32,109 nt of DNA from Secundilactobacillus yichangensis (GCF_016861565.1 NZ_BOLK01000022.1:1-32109); one strand, 5' to 3'; shown: positions 22,871 through 31,389, counted from the first letter of the stretch. Translations and numbers: made by a program. Notes: generated by a model from the sequence alone, not told the origin.

Positions 22871-23296
22871 CTATTCCCTTTTAATCATATCAATCAATGT
22901 ATAATTAGCGGGCACTGCAATTCGATCTTCACGCCTGATTGCAAAACCTTCACCAGCATAAAACTTCAGTGCCGCTTCATTAGCGATCACGCATTTTAGC
23001 GTTAAAGTCCCCACTGCTTCTTGACGTAGCCGTTGAATCAACGCGTGGCCAACACCCTGATACCTAAACTCCGGCGCGACAAATAGTAAATGCACGAAAT
23101 CCATTACGCGCATAAGACTGGCAAAACCAGCAATCTGCCCGTTTATCTCCGCCACAAAAATCGCTTCACCGCTTGAATCATGGTTAAAATCCTCGAGACT
23201 CGGTTTAGCAACCCACGGAAAATAGAGTTCGCGATCGCGCAAATAAATGGCTGCCACTGTTGGACGTTCATTCGGTTTCATTGGTCTTACTTTCAC
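22871..23296 (-). CDS. GNAT-family N-acetyltransferase
   Basis: 141 residues forming one GNAT domain that transfers an acetyl group from acetyl-CoA to an amine or protein N-terminus. Motif A is clear: L-L-F-V-A-P-E-F-R-Y-Q-G-V-G-H-A-L-I at about 71-88, with the Q-G-V-G turn for CoA pyrophosphate. Then N-E-A-A-L-K-F-Y-A-G-E-G-F (about 107-119), the usual motif B region. The GTG start has AGGAGG ten bases upstream; the ATG between them is followed by a stop. The acceptor is unknown. It ends just inside the end of MITE copy A and is a single gene. Confidence 0.9.
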   Translation of the reverse strand: MKVRPMKPNERPTVAAIYLRDRELYFPWVAKPSLEDFNHDSSGEAIFVAEINGQIAGFASLMRVMDFVHLLFVAPEFRYQGVGHALIQRLRQEAVGTLTLKCVIANEAALKFYAGEGFAIRREDRIAVPANYTLIDMIKRE

Positions 23297-23608
23297 TCAG
23301 CCATCGCCTCCTCCTATTTCACAAGATGAATTATTCTTTACTACGGCATGCTCCATGCCAGATTTATTTCTAATTTTGTAACTTGTTTTTTGTCTACCTA
23401 ATTATTATATGCGATAGCACAAATATAGGCAATTTATCACTGCCTTAAGGGGGACAGCCTTTCCCCCTACAACTGTCATATGAATCTTCACCAACAAATG
23501 AATCAGGCAAAATTAAAAACTATTACTGATTTGTTATTGATTAAATTACATTTTAATTATTAATAACAATAACGGTTATTCTTTTGTTGAAATTCCGGCT
23601 AAAAGCAG

Positions 23609-23637
23609 TTGAAAAACCACTGATTAGGGACTATAGT
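23609..23637 (+). promoter_or_regulatory. Promoter of a short transcript
   Basis: TTGAAA (23609-23614) and TATAGT (23632-23637), 17 bases apart. No gene with a ribosome site follows before the terminator at 23719-23747. Confidence 0.6.
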
Positions 23638-23643
23638 AGCTTC

Positions 23644-23747
23644 ATACCAAATAACCTAATAACCAATCTATATTCTCTTCATAACCATAATTATGGTTAA
23701 ACTGAATATTCTCAAGAGACGGCCACCCACTAAGGCGGTCGTTTTTT
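23644..23747 (+). ncRNA. Candidate small RNA, about 104 nt
   Basis: The stretch between a good promoter and a terminator with six T. It contains an 18-base palindrome TAACCATAATTATGGTTA (23682-23699) and no ORF with a ribosome site. The only longer frame runs through the terminator. Possible trans-acting RNA or an orphan antitoxin RNA; no partner was found. Confidence 0.45.
23719..23747 (+). terminator. Terminator of the candidate small RNA
   Basis: ACGGCC.CC and GG.GGTCGT pair with one mismatch around CACTAA, followed by TTTTTT. The unidirectional T-run points to plus-strand transcription. Confidence 0.65.
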
Positions 23748-23893
23748 GTGACTACTCACAAATAGTATATTATTTCCTATAGTAATAATATTTTATTACT
23801 TATTTATAATTGATAAGAACCCCAAATAATCTTTTTTAGTCATCTTTGCCATAATTTAACTTTTCTTTGACTCTTTTTAGAGTTATTTTCTGC

Positions 23894-23934
23894 TATACTA
23901 GTTTCAGTTTTTGTGTCATGGAGGTGTAACTGTC
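23894..23934 (+). promoter_or_regulatory. Promoter and ribosome site of the dacA-type gene
   Basis: TATACT (23894-23899) with TGC in front is an extended -10. GGAGGTG is at 23920-23926. The only in-frame codon at a normal distance from it is ATT at 23935. Confidence 0.6.
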
Positions 23935-25200
23935 ATTTTAAATACTCACACAAAACAACGCGTATCTCGCTTACTGATTGTACTGACCTGCTTGCTGATA
24001 GCCTTCGCACCAGCTAGTCTTAGTTTTGCAAAAAGTAAAAAGAACGCCCAAATGTCTGATTATAAAAAAGTAAAATCAGCCTATGTTATGGACGCTAAAA
24101 GCGGTCAAACACTTTACGAAAATCATTCTAACAAAGAACTGCCCATCGCTAGTCTATCGAAGATGATGACCCTGTACTTAACCACTCAGGCAATCAAACA
24201 TCACCGACTTAACTGGAATGATAAGGTGCCGGTTGATCATCAGTTAATCAAGATGAGTAAAAGCTACAGTTTAGGTTCCTTTAAAATTAAACACTCTAAT
24301 CAATATACCGTCAAACAGCTCTATCAAGCGGCACTTATTGCTTCCTCTAATTCGGCTGCCATCGCCCTTGGAAAAGCGGTTACTCACGGGGATAATGCGA
24401 AATTCATTGCCATGATGAATAACCAAGCCAAGGCTTGGGGCATTGATGCAAACTTCGTCAGCAGCTCCGGTTTGGACAACACTGATTTAAAGCACTATGG
24501 TTATCAACTTGATGGCACGTCGAAAAAGGCCCAAAACTTGGTCAGTGCCAAGGCGATTAGTATCACCGCGCAACATTTGATCAAGGCCTTTCCGCAAATT
24601 AGTCAGTGGAGTAATAAAGCCAGCTATAAGTTAGGCAGCCAAACATTGGTCAACGCTAACTCAATGCTGAAACCCGGTTTCTATTACCGTGCCAGCAACC
24701 ACTTAACCGGCCTTAAAACTGGCTATACCGAAACTGCCGGTTTATGTTTAACGGTAACGTACTGGCGCAATGGCCGTGAATTAATTGCGACTATCATTGG
24801 TAGCCAAAGTACCTTCTCCGCGATGAATGGCTTGATTACGCACTTGGACAAAACAGTGCGCAGCAAACCCGTTACTGAATCTTCAAAAGCGTACGCTATT
24901 AAGGGGCACAAGGTAACCGTTAATCCGGCTGAAAAGCAAACTCGCGTGTGGTATCGCATCGGCCAGGACCCAAAGAAAATTACGGTAACCAACCAGTTAA
25001 TCACCAACCGTTTACCCGTAAAGAAGGGTCAGCCAGTTACAAAAACGAGCTTTAATCACACTGGCTTACCCGGTGAAACAACCCAGACTGGTACCGCGGC
25101 TAAGACAGTGACCAAGCCAACTGCCAAAAAACAGAATCACGCTAATTGGTTTAGTCAGCTGTTTGCTGGTATTGGCAGAACTTTTTCACAAATTTTCTAA
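23935..25200 (+). CDS. D-alanyl-D-alanine carboxypeptidase (PBP5-type)
   Basis: Trims the last D-alanine from peptidoglycan stem peptides outside the cell. Read from ATT 23935 the protein has 421 residues and a good signal peptide (R-L-L-I-V-L-T-C-L-L-I-A-F-A-P-A then S-F-A). The three penicillin-binding motifs are intact: S73-L-S-K76, S137-S-N139 and K261-T-G263. A PBP5-like beta domain follows, and the end N-W-F-S-Q-L-F-A-G-I-G-R-T-F-S-Q-I-F is an amphipathic helix that would hold it to the membrane. The upstream TTG at 23911 lies only about five bases from the expected transcription start and has no ribosome site, so ATT is the better candidate. Single gene with terminator. Confidence 0.93.
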   Translation: MLNTHTKQRVSRLLIVLTCLLIAFAPASLSFAKSKKNAQMSDYKKVKSAYVMDAKSGQTLYENHSNKELPIASLSKMMTLYLTTQAIKHHRLNWNDKVPVDHQLIKMSKSYSLGSFKIKHSNQYTVKQLYQAALIASSNSAAIALGKAVTHGDNAKFIAMMNNQAKAWGIDANFVSSSGLDNTDLKHYGYQLDGTSKKAQNLVSAKAISITAQHLIKAFPQISQWSNKASYKLGSQTLVNANSMLKPGFYYRASNHLTGLKTGYTETAGLCLTVTYWRNGRELIATIIGSQSTFSAMNGLITHLDKTVRSKPVTESSKAYAIKGHKVTVNPAEKQTRVWYRIGQDPKKITVTNQLITNRLPVKKGQPVTKTSFNHTGLPGETTQTGTAAKTVTKPTAKKQNHANWFSQLFAGIGRTFSQIF

Positions 25201-25238
25201 TCTTTGGTTAGCCGTTTGGCTTCACTAATGATGATGTA

Positions 25239-25274
25239 ACTCACCTAGGCTTAACGGCCGAGGTGAGTTTTTTT
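25239..25274 (+). terminator. Terminator after the carboxypeptidase gene
   Basis: ACTCACCT pairs with AGGTGAGT around an inner GGC..GCC, followed by T-run. Confidence 0.85.
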
Positions 25275-25340
25275 ATAGTTTAAATGCGTAGTTTCATGAG
25301 AATTTATCGGTAATTTTCACAAAGTTCTCATATTATTTGC

Positions 25341-25346
25341 TATACT
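25341..25346 (+). promoter_or_regulatory. Extended -10 promoter of hom
   Basis: TATACT preceded by TGC, as before dacA; no strong -35 at the usual distance. The start would be about 27 bases before the hom ATG, so there is no room for a leader or riboswitch. Confidence 0.55.
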
Positions 25347-25380
25347 AGCATGTATAGAATCAGACAAGGAGGGCCCGACT

Positions 25381-26658
25381 ATGGATGAAATTAAAATTGG
25401 CCTTATTGGCCTTGGGACCGTTGGCAGTAGCGTTCTCAAAATGGTAACTGAAAATTCTGACAAGGTGCAAAACATCACCGGCCGCTACTTAAGCGTTAAA
25501 ACCGTAGTGGTTAGGGATGTGGCTAAACACCAAAACGAAGTTCCAGAAGGGGTTACGGTCACTGATGATCTGAATACCATTGTGAATGATCCCGAAATCA
25601 AAATCGTGGTTGAAGTCATGGGTGGGGTTCATCCGGCTAAAGAAGTCATCACAACCCTGTTAAATGCCAAAAAGCACGTGGTAACAGCTAATAAGGACCT
25701 GATCGCATCTGCTGGCGAAGAATTAGCAGCCATTGCCAAGCAGAACCACTGTGACTTGATGTACGAAGCCAGCGTTGCCGGCGGCATTCCGATTTTAAGA
25801 ACCATCGTTACCAGTTTTGCAGCGGATTACATCACGGAAGTTAAGGGAATCGTCAACGGTACGACTAACTATATTTTGACCCAGATGCAACGCAAACATT
25901 GGTCCTACGATCAAGCATTAATGAAGGCGCAGGAACTGGGTTTTGCTGAATCTGACCCAACTAACGATGTAGAAGGCATCGATGCCGCCTACAAGATGGT
26001 TATTTTGAGCCAGTTCTCATACGGTACCCACATCAAATTATCCAATATGTCCGTAGAAGGCATTTCAACTATCCAGCAAGAAGATGTCCAGCAGGCAGAT
26101 GCCTTTGGCTACACAATTAAACTGCTGGGAATCGCGCGCCGAATCGACGACGGGGTTTTTGCTGAAGTTGGGCCAGTACTGGTTCCTCAAGATCATCCGT
26201 TAGCAACCATCAATAACGAAAATAATGCCGTCATGGTTACCGGTAAAGCCGTTGGTGAGACCCTGTTCTACGGCCCAGGTGCTGGTGGCCTGCCGACCGC
26301 TAACAGCGTGCTGAGTGACATCGTTTCCGTCACTAAAAACATTGCCCTCGGAACCACTGGTAATTCGTTTAACAACTATCAAAGCAAAGTAGGCAAAGTC
26401 GATCCTAACGATGTCATTTATCCCTACTACTTATCCTTGAGAATGCTTGATATCCCAGGTCAAATGCTGAAATTTACCCAAATTATGACTCAAATCGGTG
26501 CTAGTTTTAGCCAAATTGTTCAAACTAAAAACGACGATCAAACAGCTCGAGTAGTCATCATCACTCATGACATGTCAAAAGCACAGTTGCATGATTTAAA
26601 GACTTATTTAAGCAAGATCAATACCATGTCACTGCTGGCAGCATACAAAGTTTTATAA
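25381..26658 (+). CDS. hom: Homoserine dehydrogenase
   Basis: NAD(P)H-dependent reduction of aspartate semialdehyde to homoserine, the branch to threonine and methionine. 425 residues. The Rossmann start is I-G-L-I-G-L-G-T-V-G-S-S-V (about 6-18), then V-T-A-N-K-D-L-I-A (about 100-108), the substrate-binding block G-I-V-N-G-T-T-N-Y-I-L (about 159-169) and the signature G-F-A-E-S-D-P-T-N-D-V-E-G-I-D-A-A-Y-K (about 187-205). The last about 75 residues form an ACT-like domain (V-V-I-I-T-H-D), so feedback by threonine is possible. AAGGAGG precedes the ATG. It stands alone; thrB and thrC are not adjacent. Confidence 0.96.
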   Translation: MDEIKIGLIGLGTVGSSVLKMVTENSDKVQNITGRYLSVKTVVVRDVAKHQNEVPEGVTVTDDLNTIVNDPEIKIVVEVMGGVHPAKEVITTLLNAKKHVVTANKDLIASAGEELAAIAKQNHCDLMYEASVAGGIPILRTIVTSFAADYITEVKGIVNGTTNYILTQMQRKHWSYDQALMKAQELGFAESDPTNDVEGIDAAYKMVILSQFSYGTHIKLSNMSVEGISTIQQEDVQQADAFGYTIKLLGIARRIDDGVFAEVGPVLVPQDHPLATINNENNAVMVTGKAVGETLFYGPGAGGLPTANSVLSDIVSVTKNIALGTTGNSFNNYQSKVGKVDPNDVIYPYYLSLRMLDIPGQMLKFTQIMTQIGASFSQIVQTKNDDQTARVVIITHDMSKAQLHDLKTYLSKINTMSLLAAYKVL

Positions 26659-26677
26659 CTTTAATACTTAAGCTACC

Positions 26678-26736
26678 AAAAAGACTGCGCCATCATAGAT
26701 AAATTTTTTATCTAACTATGATGGCGCAGCCTTTTT
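26678..26736. terminator. Bidirectional terminator between hom and cobT
   Basis: AAAAAGACTGCGCCATCATAG pairs with its complement at 26716-26736. Its first 16 bases match the outer end of MITE copy B with one difference. Confidence 0.85.
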
Positions 26737-26795
26737 ACAACCAAATACTCATCAAACCAACAGTTGTTCATGCAGATTAACTTGGCAAAGTGTGC

Positions 26796-27839
26796 TTACC
26801 GCTTAAACCGAACATCAATATCCGCTAACGTATTCATGTGTGTCAATACCGATTGCATCGCGTCAATCAAACTCAGTGCTAAAACGGCACCGCTGCCTTC
26901 GCCCACTGCCATTTGAAGGTCTAGCATTGGCGTTAATTTTAACCAATCTAACGCACATTTGGAGCCAAATTCTCGTGAAAGATGGGAGGCAATTAAATGA
27001 TCCTTCACACCCGGATCAAGCTTTTCAGCGATAATGGCTCCCGCATAGGACAAGAACCCATCCAAAATCAGCGGCACACCGCGCTCAGCAGCACATAGTA
27101 TTGCGCCAGCCTTAGCACCGATTTCAAAACCGCCAACCTTACTCAAAACGTCAATTGGATCATCAGGATCAGGCTGCCAGTCAGCAATGGCTTTTTCAAC
27201 CACCTTGGTTTTGTGAACCAACCGGTCAGCAGAAATTACCGAACCGCGGCCAACAACCTTAGCTGCTGGAATGCCCAGTAAAACACTGATAATAGCGGAG
27301 GCTGGGGTGGTATTACCAACGCCTAGTTCACCGATAAGCAATAAATCATTGCCCTCGTTAATGGTATCTTGGGCAACGTCATAACCTGCTTGAAGGCACT
27401 GAATCGCCTCATCACGAGTCATCGCCGGCTCTTCAGCAAGATTTTTAGTGCCCCAGTTAACCTTTTTATCGATAACACCGGTTCCACTAAGGTCGTGATC
27501 AACACCCACATCAACGACTTTTACGTCGCAGTGGTTGGCCATTGCTAACGATGCAACGGTCGTATGCCCCTCAAGTGTGTTGATGGATTGTTCCCAGGTG
27601 ACTTTTCGCGGTGTGGCGGAAACACCGGCACGTTCAACGCCGTGATCGCCAGCAAAGACCAGAACACACCTTTTTTTCGTGCGGGGTGCGGTAGTTTGCT
27701 GGATACCAGCAAGGGTAATCATAAGTGTCTCAAGTCTGCCGAGTCCACCGGTGGGTTTGGCAAGACCATCAAGCTTAACCTTCATAGCATGACGTTTTTC
27801 TTCAGAAATAGGCGATAGTGTCGGTCTAACATTAAACAT
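26796..27839 (-). CDS. cobT: Nicotinate-nucleotide:dimethylbenzimidazole phosphoribosyltransferase
   Basis: Makes alpha-ribazole phosphate, which carries the lower ligand of cobalamin, from nicotinate mononucleotide and a base such as dimethylbenzimidazole or adenine. 347 residues, close to the usual 350. Signatures are K-P-T-G-G-L-G-R-L-E, F-A-G-D-H-G-V, G-E-L-G-V-G-N-T-T-P-A-S-A, V-G-R-G-S-V and G-E-G-S-G-A with the catalytic Glu at about 314. ATG 27839 is used, with GGGGG eight bases upstream. No other cobalamin gene is in the window, so it may serve remodelling or a pathway located elsewhere. A cre overlaps its promoter. Confidence 0.95.
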   Translation of the reverse strand: MFNVRPTLSPISEEKRHAMKVKLDGLAKPTGGLGRLETLMITLAGIQQTTAPRTKKRCVLVFAGDHGVERAGVSATPRKVTWEQSINTLEGHTTVASLAMANHCDVKVVDVGVDHDLSGTGVIDKKVNWGTKNLAEEPAMTRDEAIQCLQAGYDVAQDTINEGNDLLLIGELGVGNTTPASAIISVLLGIPAAKVVGRGSVISADRLVHKTKVVEKAIADWQPDPDDPIDVLSKVGGFEIGAKAGAILCAAERGVPLILDGFLSYAGAIIAEKLDPGVKDHLIASHLSREFGSKCALDWLKLTPMLDLQMAVGEGSGAVLALSLIDAMQSVLTHMNTLADIDVRFKR

Positions 27840-27866
27840 AGCGGTGCCCCCATTCAAAATTTACAA

Positions 27867-27903
27867 ATTAGAGCTAGCCTACTACCAATTGAAAACGATT
27901 ACA
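27867..27903 (-). promoter_or_regulatory. cobT promoter with overlapping perfect cre
   Basis: On the minus strand TTTTCA (27890-27895) and TCTAAT (27867-27872) are 17 bases apart. TTGAAAACGATTACA at 27889-27903 fits cre WTGNAANCGNWNNCW at every position and covers the -35. Confidence 0.65.
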
Positions 27904-28017
27904 ATCACTGGTCAAAAAGACAGCAATAATAGTTGGACGGTTATTAAAAAAGTCGGCAGAATATGATGCTATTTTGGAATTTTGGTAAAAATTGCCATCC
28001 GAAAAATCAAATTTAAC

Positions 28018-29346
28018 TTACATCAACGGATCCCATGGCGCCAATTCAACTGGTCGATGGGTTAAGATCTCACGCTGTTCATCCGTTAGATACTTCTTAT
28101 GGACAACGACTTCATAGACAAACTGATCCATCCAGTCATCCGTCATCACAAAGTAACCTTTCTCACCGTTTTTCTCGCCCCATGAATTTTCGACTTTCCA
28201 GCGGTTAGGATGTCCGTCTACTAAATTGACCCCGGTTAAGGTCATCGCATGGGTGACTTCGGCTTCGTGATACTCAAAGCGCTGCGCCTTATTCAGTGAC
28301 AGATCGATCCCGAAAAGTTCAGCGCGGCGAAATAATTTAGCATCCAAGAAACCCTGTTCGCGGCTCATTTGTTGCAGCACATCGTTGCCAAACCAAACTG
28401 TTTCACCATCCTGTAATTGAGCAATAGCGGTTTGCTTCAAAACTGGCATATCAACGTTTAAGAACTGAATCTGCTTGCCGCCCACGATGTTTTCCTGGCT
28501 GGCTAACCGATAAAGTTCATTTAACGGCTTGTCTGGTGAATTTGTCACCACAACGTAGTCTTCTAAATCAGCGTCAAACTCCTGTTTGAAAAAGGCTGTG
28601 GGCGTTAAATTAGCCTGACGATGCCACTTTTTATCATTATCACGATATTCTAAATCAAAGGTAGCTGGCGGTTCACCAAAGGAATAAGCTGCCATTCGGT
28701 ATACTTCGCCCACCATCTGACGGCGTTTTTCATCCAGCTGATCAGCACTGGCACCATTACGAACCAAGTCACGTAAAATAACCGCATCGTGCTTCATTTT
28801 CAAGGCCAAAGTGGCAGCAAAGGCACCGGTATGGTCAGTATTATAGGTTTCTGGCATGGCATAAGCTGGCATGACACCGTACTTTTCAACCAGTGCAGCA
28901 GCCATTGGCCATTGCCCGCCATCACCACCAGCCATTTTCAGGTAAAAGGCCACTTCACGATCATTAGGATCCTTATCGGCAGTGGCTAAAATGTGCTGAT
29001 AAAACATATTAGCCCGTTCCACCTTATCCCAGAAAAACAGGTAATTTTGCGACAGTTCAAAGTTCTTCACGCGGTGTGACTGCTCAAACTTGTGCCGCAA
29101 GGTATTCAATAACGAAAATTCCCAGCAGCGGCCGCTCTGCTTCTGGTTAGTGACCGTCCCCGTCTCCAGTTCAACGGAAAATTCCCGGTGAAGGCGAACC
29201 TTTGCCTGAGGATCAGTAGCAGCAGCATTGACCCCGTTAGTCATGACTGCCCGGCTAATTACGGCAGCGTCTGGACGCTGATTTAATTCCCGATGATACT
29301 GCTTAAAATCACTTGCTGTTAATTCTGATGGATTTGTTTTGCTCAT
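28018..29346 (-). CDS. pepC: Aminopeptidase C (bleomycin hydrolase family, C1B)
   Basis: Cytoplasmic cysteine peptidase that removes N-terminal residues from peptides, part of the proteolytic system of lactic acid bacteria. 442 residues, the family length. The papain-type triad is intact: Cys74 in Q-S-G-R-C-W-E-F, His366 in T-H-A-M-T-L-T-G and Asn387 in E-N-S-W-G. The oxyanion Gln lies in N-Q-K-Q-S-G. The PepC, PepE and PepG subtypes are close, and C-W-E-F instead of the more common C-W-M-F means an endopeptidase-type specificity cannot be excluded. GAGGAGG precedes the ATG. Homologues form hexamers with the active sites inside. It is a single gene followed by cobT on the same strand. Confidence 0.93.
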   Translation of the reverse strand: MSKTNPSELTASDFKQYHRELNQRPDAAVISRAVMTNGVNAAATDPQAKVRLHREFSVELETGTVTNQKQSGRCWEFSLLNTLRHKFEQSHRVKNFELSQNYLFFWDKVERANMFYQHILATADKDPNDREVAFYLKMAGGDGGQWPMAAALVEKYGVMPAYAMPETYNTDHTGAFAATLALKMKHDAVILRDLVRNGASADQLDEKRRQMVGEVYRMAAYSFGEPPATFDLEYRDNDKKWHRQANLTPTAFFKQEFDADLEDYVVVTNSPDKPLNELYRLASQENIVGGKQIQFLNVDMPVLKQTAIAQLQDGETVWFGNDVLQQMSREQGFLDAKLFRRAELFGIDLSLNKAQRFEYHEAEVTHAMTLTGVNLVDGHPNRWKVENSWGEKNGEKGYFVMTDDWMDQFVYEVVVHKKYLTDEQREILTHRPVELAPWDPLM

Positions 29347-29400
29347 TAGTTAACCTCCTCAAACGTGTTTAAAATTAAGCAAACTCATTTTACTGCACTT

Positions 29401-30582
29401 TTAGTTACCCTGCACCCGACTCTTGTAAGACAGACCCAGCGCACCGAAACTGTAAATCAAAACCAGACCAGCCATCGGGGCATAACTTGCGGTACCGAAC
29501 AGACCAACTAATGGTGATGAGATCCCGCCAAACGCATTTTGTGACAGTCCCACCAGCGCCGATGCACTACCAGCGTTTTGGGACGCCTGGTTCATGATAA
29601 TCGAAGTCGTCAGCGTCAGCAGCATCCCAATGACGAGTACTAGGCACCACAGCAGCAATGCTACTGCAACCAGCGGAAACCGCAGCCATGAACCGATCAA
29701 TAACGTTAGACTATCCAGCGATACCAAGACCATCCCGATCTTCATCTGGCTCACTTCGGACAGCCGATTCACCCGGCTTGGCAAACCGCTGCCAATGACG
29801 ATTCCCAGGCCATTCATGGCGTAAATTAAGCTAAACGTCTGAGCGGATAGATGAAATAACTGCTGGTAGATAAAAGTTGATGCTGAAATATAGCTGAATA
29901 AGCAGCCATAGACCAGGCCGGTCACCACAATGCTGCGCATAAATCCAGGCAATTTTACTAGGTCACTAAAGGACTTAAAAGTGGTAAAGAGCGATCCCGT
30001 TAACCGCTTTTCGGGTACCAGCGTTTCGGGGATTCCGATGACAATCAGCCCTGAAAGTACCAGACCGATCACACCCAGGAGAATAAAAACGGCTTCCCAA
30101 GGGACAAATTGAATCATGTAGCCCCCGATAATCGGCGCAATAATTGGAAACACTCCGTTCACCGCATTTAAAATCGCGTAAAAATTGGTCAGCGCGTGGC
30201 CACTGAACAAATCTCGAGCCACGGCTCTGGAAAGCACCTGACCGCTGGCACCCGCTAGACCCTGAATAAATCGCATCACAATGAGCATGGTAATCGAATG
30301 GGTCAGCGCAATGAGAAACGAGGCTAGCGCAAACACTAAGAAACCGGCTAACAGCGGCTTTTTACGGCCGTAATGGTCACTGAGCGGTCCCGCAATCAGC
30401 TGGCCAAACGCCAAACCTAATAAACAAGCTGTTAAACTTAGTTGAATCAACGATGCGGAAGTCTGAAACTGACGCATCATTTGCGGTAAAGCAGGTAAGT
30501 ATAAATCAATGGATAATGGCCCCGTGGCACTCAATGTACCCAATATTAAAATGAATCGAAGCCGGTGACGTTGCTCAGACAT
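29401..30582 (-). CDS. Bcr/CflA family drug exporter
   Basis: Proton-coupled MFS antiporter, 393 residues and 12 membrane segments, similar to Bcr (bicyclomycin, sulfonamide) and CflA. Family features are the first helix with S-I-D-L-Y-L-P-A-L-P-Q-M, the motif G-P-L-S-D-H-Y-G-R-K-K-P-L in loop 2-3, and R-F-I-Q-G-L-A-G-A-S-G in helix 4, with the antiporter-type motif C region I-I-A-P-I-I-G-G near helix 5. The ribosome site is weak (GATGG ten bases upstream). Substrates cannot be predicted. It lies upstream of pepC on the same strand with a 54-base gap, but pepC has its own strong ribosome site. Confidence 0.92.
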   Translation of the reverse strand: MSEQRHRLRFILILGTLSATGPLSIDLYLPALPQMMRQFQTSASLIQLSLTACLLGLAFGQLIAGPLSDHYGRKKPLLAGFLVFALASFLIALTHSITMLIVMRFIQGLAGASGQVLSRAVARDLFSGHALTNFYAILNAVNGVFPIIAPIIGGYMIQFVPWEAVFILLGVIGLVLSGLIVIGIPETLVPEKRLTGSLFTTFKSFSDLVKLPGFMRSIVVTGLVYGCLFSYISASTFIYQQLFHLSAQTFSLIYAMNGLGIVIGSGLPSRVNRLSEVSQMKIGMVLVSLDSLTLLIGSWLRFPLVAVALLLWCLVLVIGMLLTLTTSIIMNQASQNAGSASALVGLSQNAFGGISSPLVGLFGTASYAPMAGLVLIYSFGALGLSYKSRVQGN

Positions 30583-30699
30583 GTTGTAGGTCCATCCCTT
30601 CTAAATGGCATCATACCTACAATGATACGGGATTATTTACAAAATACTAGCAAAATCATTTACAAGCTGGTTAACATTATGATAAAAGACCGTGACATA

Positions 30700-30729
30700 T
30701 TGTGACTTTTAACAGAAAAAGAGTAATAT
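30700..30729 (+). promoter_or_regulatory. Promoter of the signal peptidase gene
   Basis: TTGTGA (30700-30705), 18 bases, TAATAT (30724-30729). AGGGT/ACCCT in the following leader could form a small hairpin just before the ribosome site. Confidence 0.55.
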
Positions 30730-30791
30730 GAAGTGTATTTAACTAAGATAGCAGGGTCTGCACTGCATACCCTGGAAGGGATAGCAACTCA

Positions 30792-31376
30792 ATGAAATTC
30801 ATCAGAGAAATCGTGATACCAGTCATCATCGGACTCCTACTGGCATTCGGCTTGAAAAGTTTTGTCCTCTCACCGGTTCGGGTGGATGGCCCGTCCATGG
30901 AACCTAATTTAACGAATAACGAACGCGTCTGGATGTTTAAACAGGCGCAAATCAAGCATTTAAGCGTCGTCGTATTTGACGCCCATGGCGCTGATCCGGA
31001 AGCCGCGCCCGGTACCGATTACGTCAAACGCGTTATCGGTTTACCTGGCGACACCGTTTCCTTTGTAAACGACAGACTTTACGTGAATGACAAAGTGGTT
31101 GACCAAAGCTTTATCAGTAATCGTGAAGCAACTGCTGGAACTGGCAACCGCAACTGGACGTTGCAAACACTGGCAAAACAGTACGGCTGGGGTAAGCATG
31201 TGACAGTAGTTCCTAAGGGCGAATACTTCGTCTTGGGTGATCACCGCAGTGTTTCAAACGACGGCCGCTACTGGGGCTTCGTGAAAAAGAGCAAAATTGC
31301 AGGCGTGGTCAAAGTCCCATTCTGGACTGGCACCAAAACCCAGCGTGCAAACGTGAATGGTTTAGGTTACGAATAA
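30792..31376 (+). CDS. lepB: Signal peptidase I
   Basis: Membrane serine peptidase that cleaves signal peptides of exported proteins at the outer face of the membrane. 194 residues, the usual size for Gram-positive SipS-type enzymes. One N-terminal membrane helix (about 8-24), then the catalytic dyad: Ser35 in G-P-S-M-E-P-N and Lys79 in D-Y-V-K-R-V-I-G-L-P-G-D. The box G-E-Y-F-V-L-G-D-H-R-S-V-S-N-D-G-R (box E) is intact. GGAAGGGAT is about nine bases before the ATG. It would process the secreted proteins encoded in this window. It ends 13 bases before MITE copy B, whose hairpins may serve as terminator. Confidence 0.96.
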   Translation: MKFIREIVIPVIIGLLLAFGLKSFVLSPVRVDGPSMEPNLTNNERVWMFKQAQIKHLSVVVFDAHGADPEAAPGTDYVKRVIGLPGDTVSFVNDRLYVNDKVVDQSFISNREATAGTGNRNWTLQTLAKQYGWGKHVTVVPKGEYFVLGDHRSVSNDGRYWGFVKKSKIAGVVKVPFWTGTKTQRANVNGLGYE

Positions 31377-31389
31377 CTGACAAAAAGAC

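Noticed and set aside
23640-23930. Fst/Lpt type I toxin-antitoxin pair around the small RNA
   Set aside because: No hydrophobic toxin peptide with a ribosome site on either strand, and the terminator has a T-run on one side only.
28018-30582. pepC and the Bcr/CflA pump as a functional operon
   Set aside because: Same strand and close, but the products share no role and pepC has its own strong ribosome site; adjacency only.
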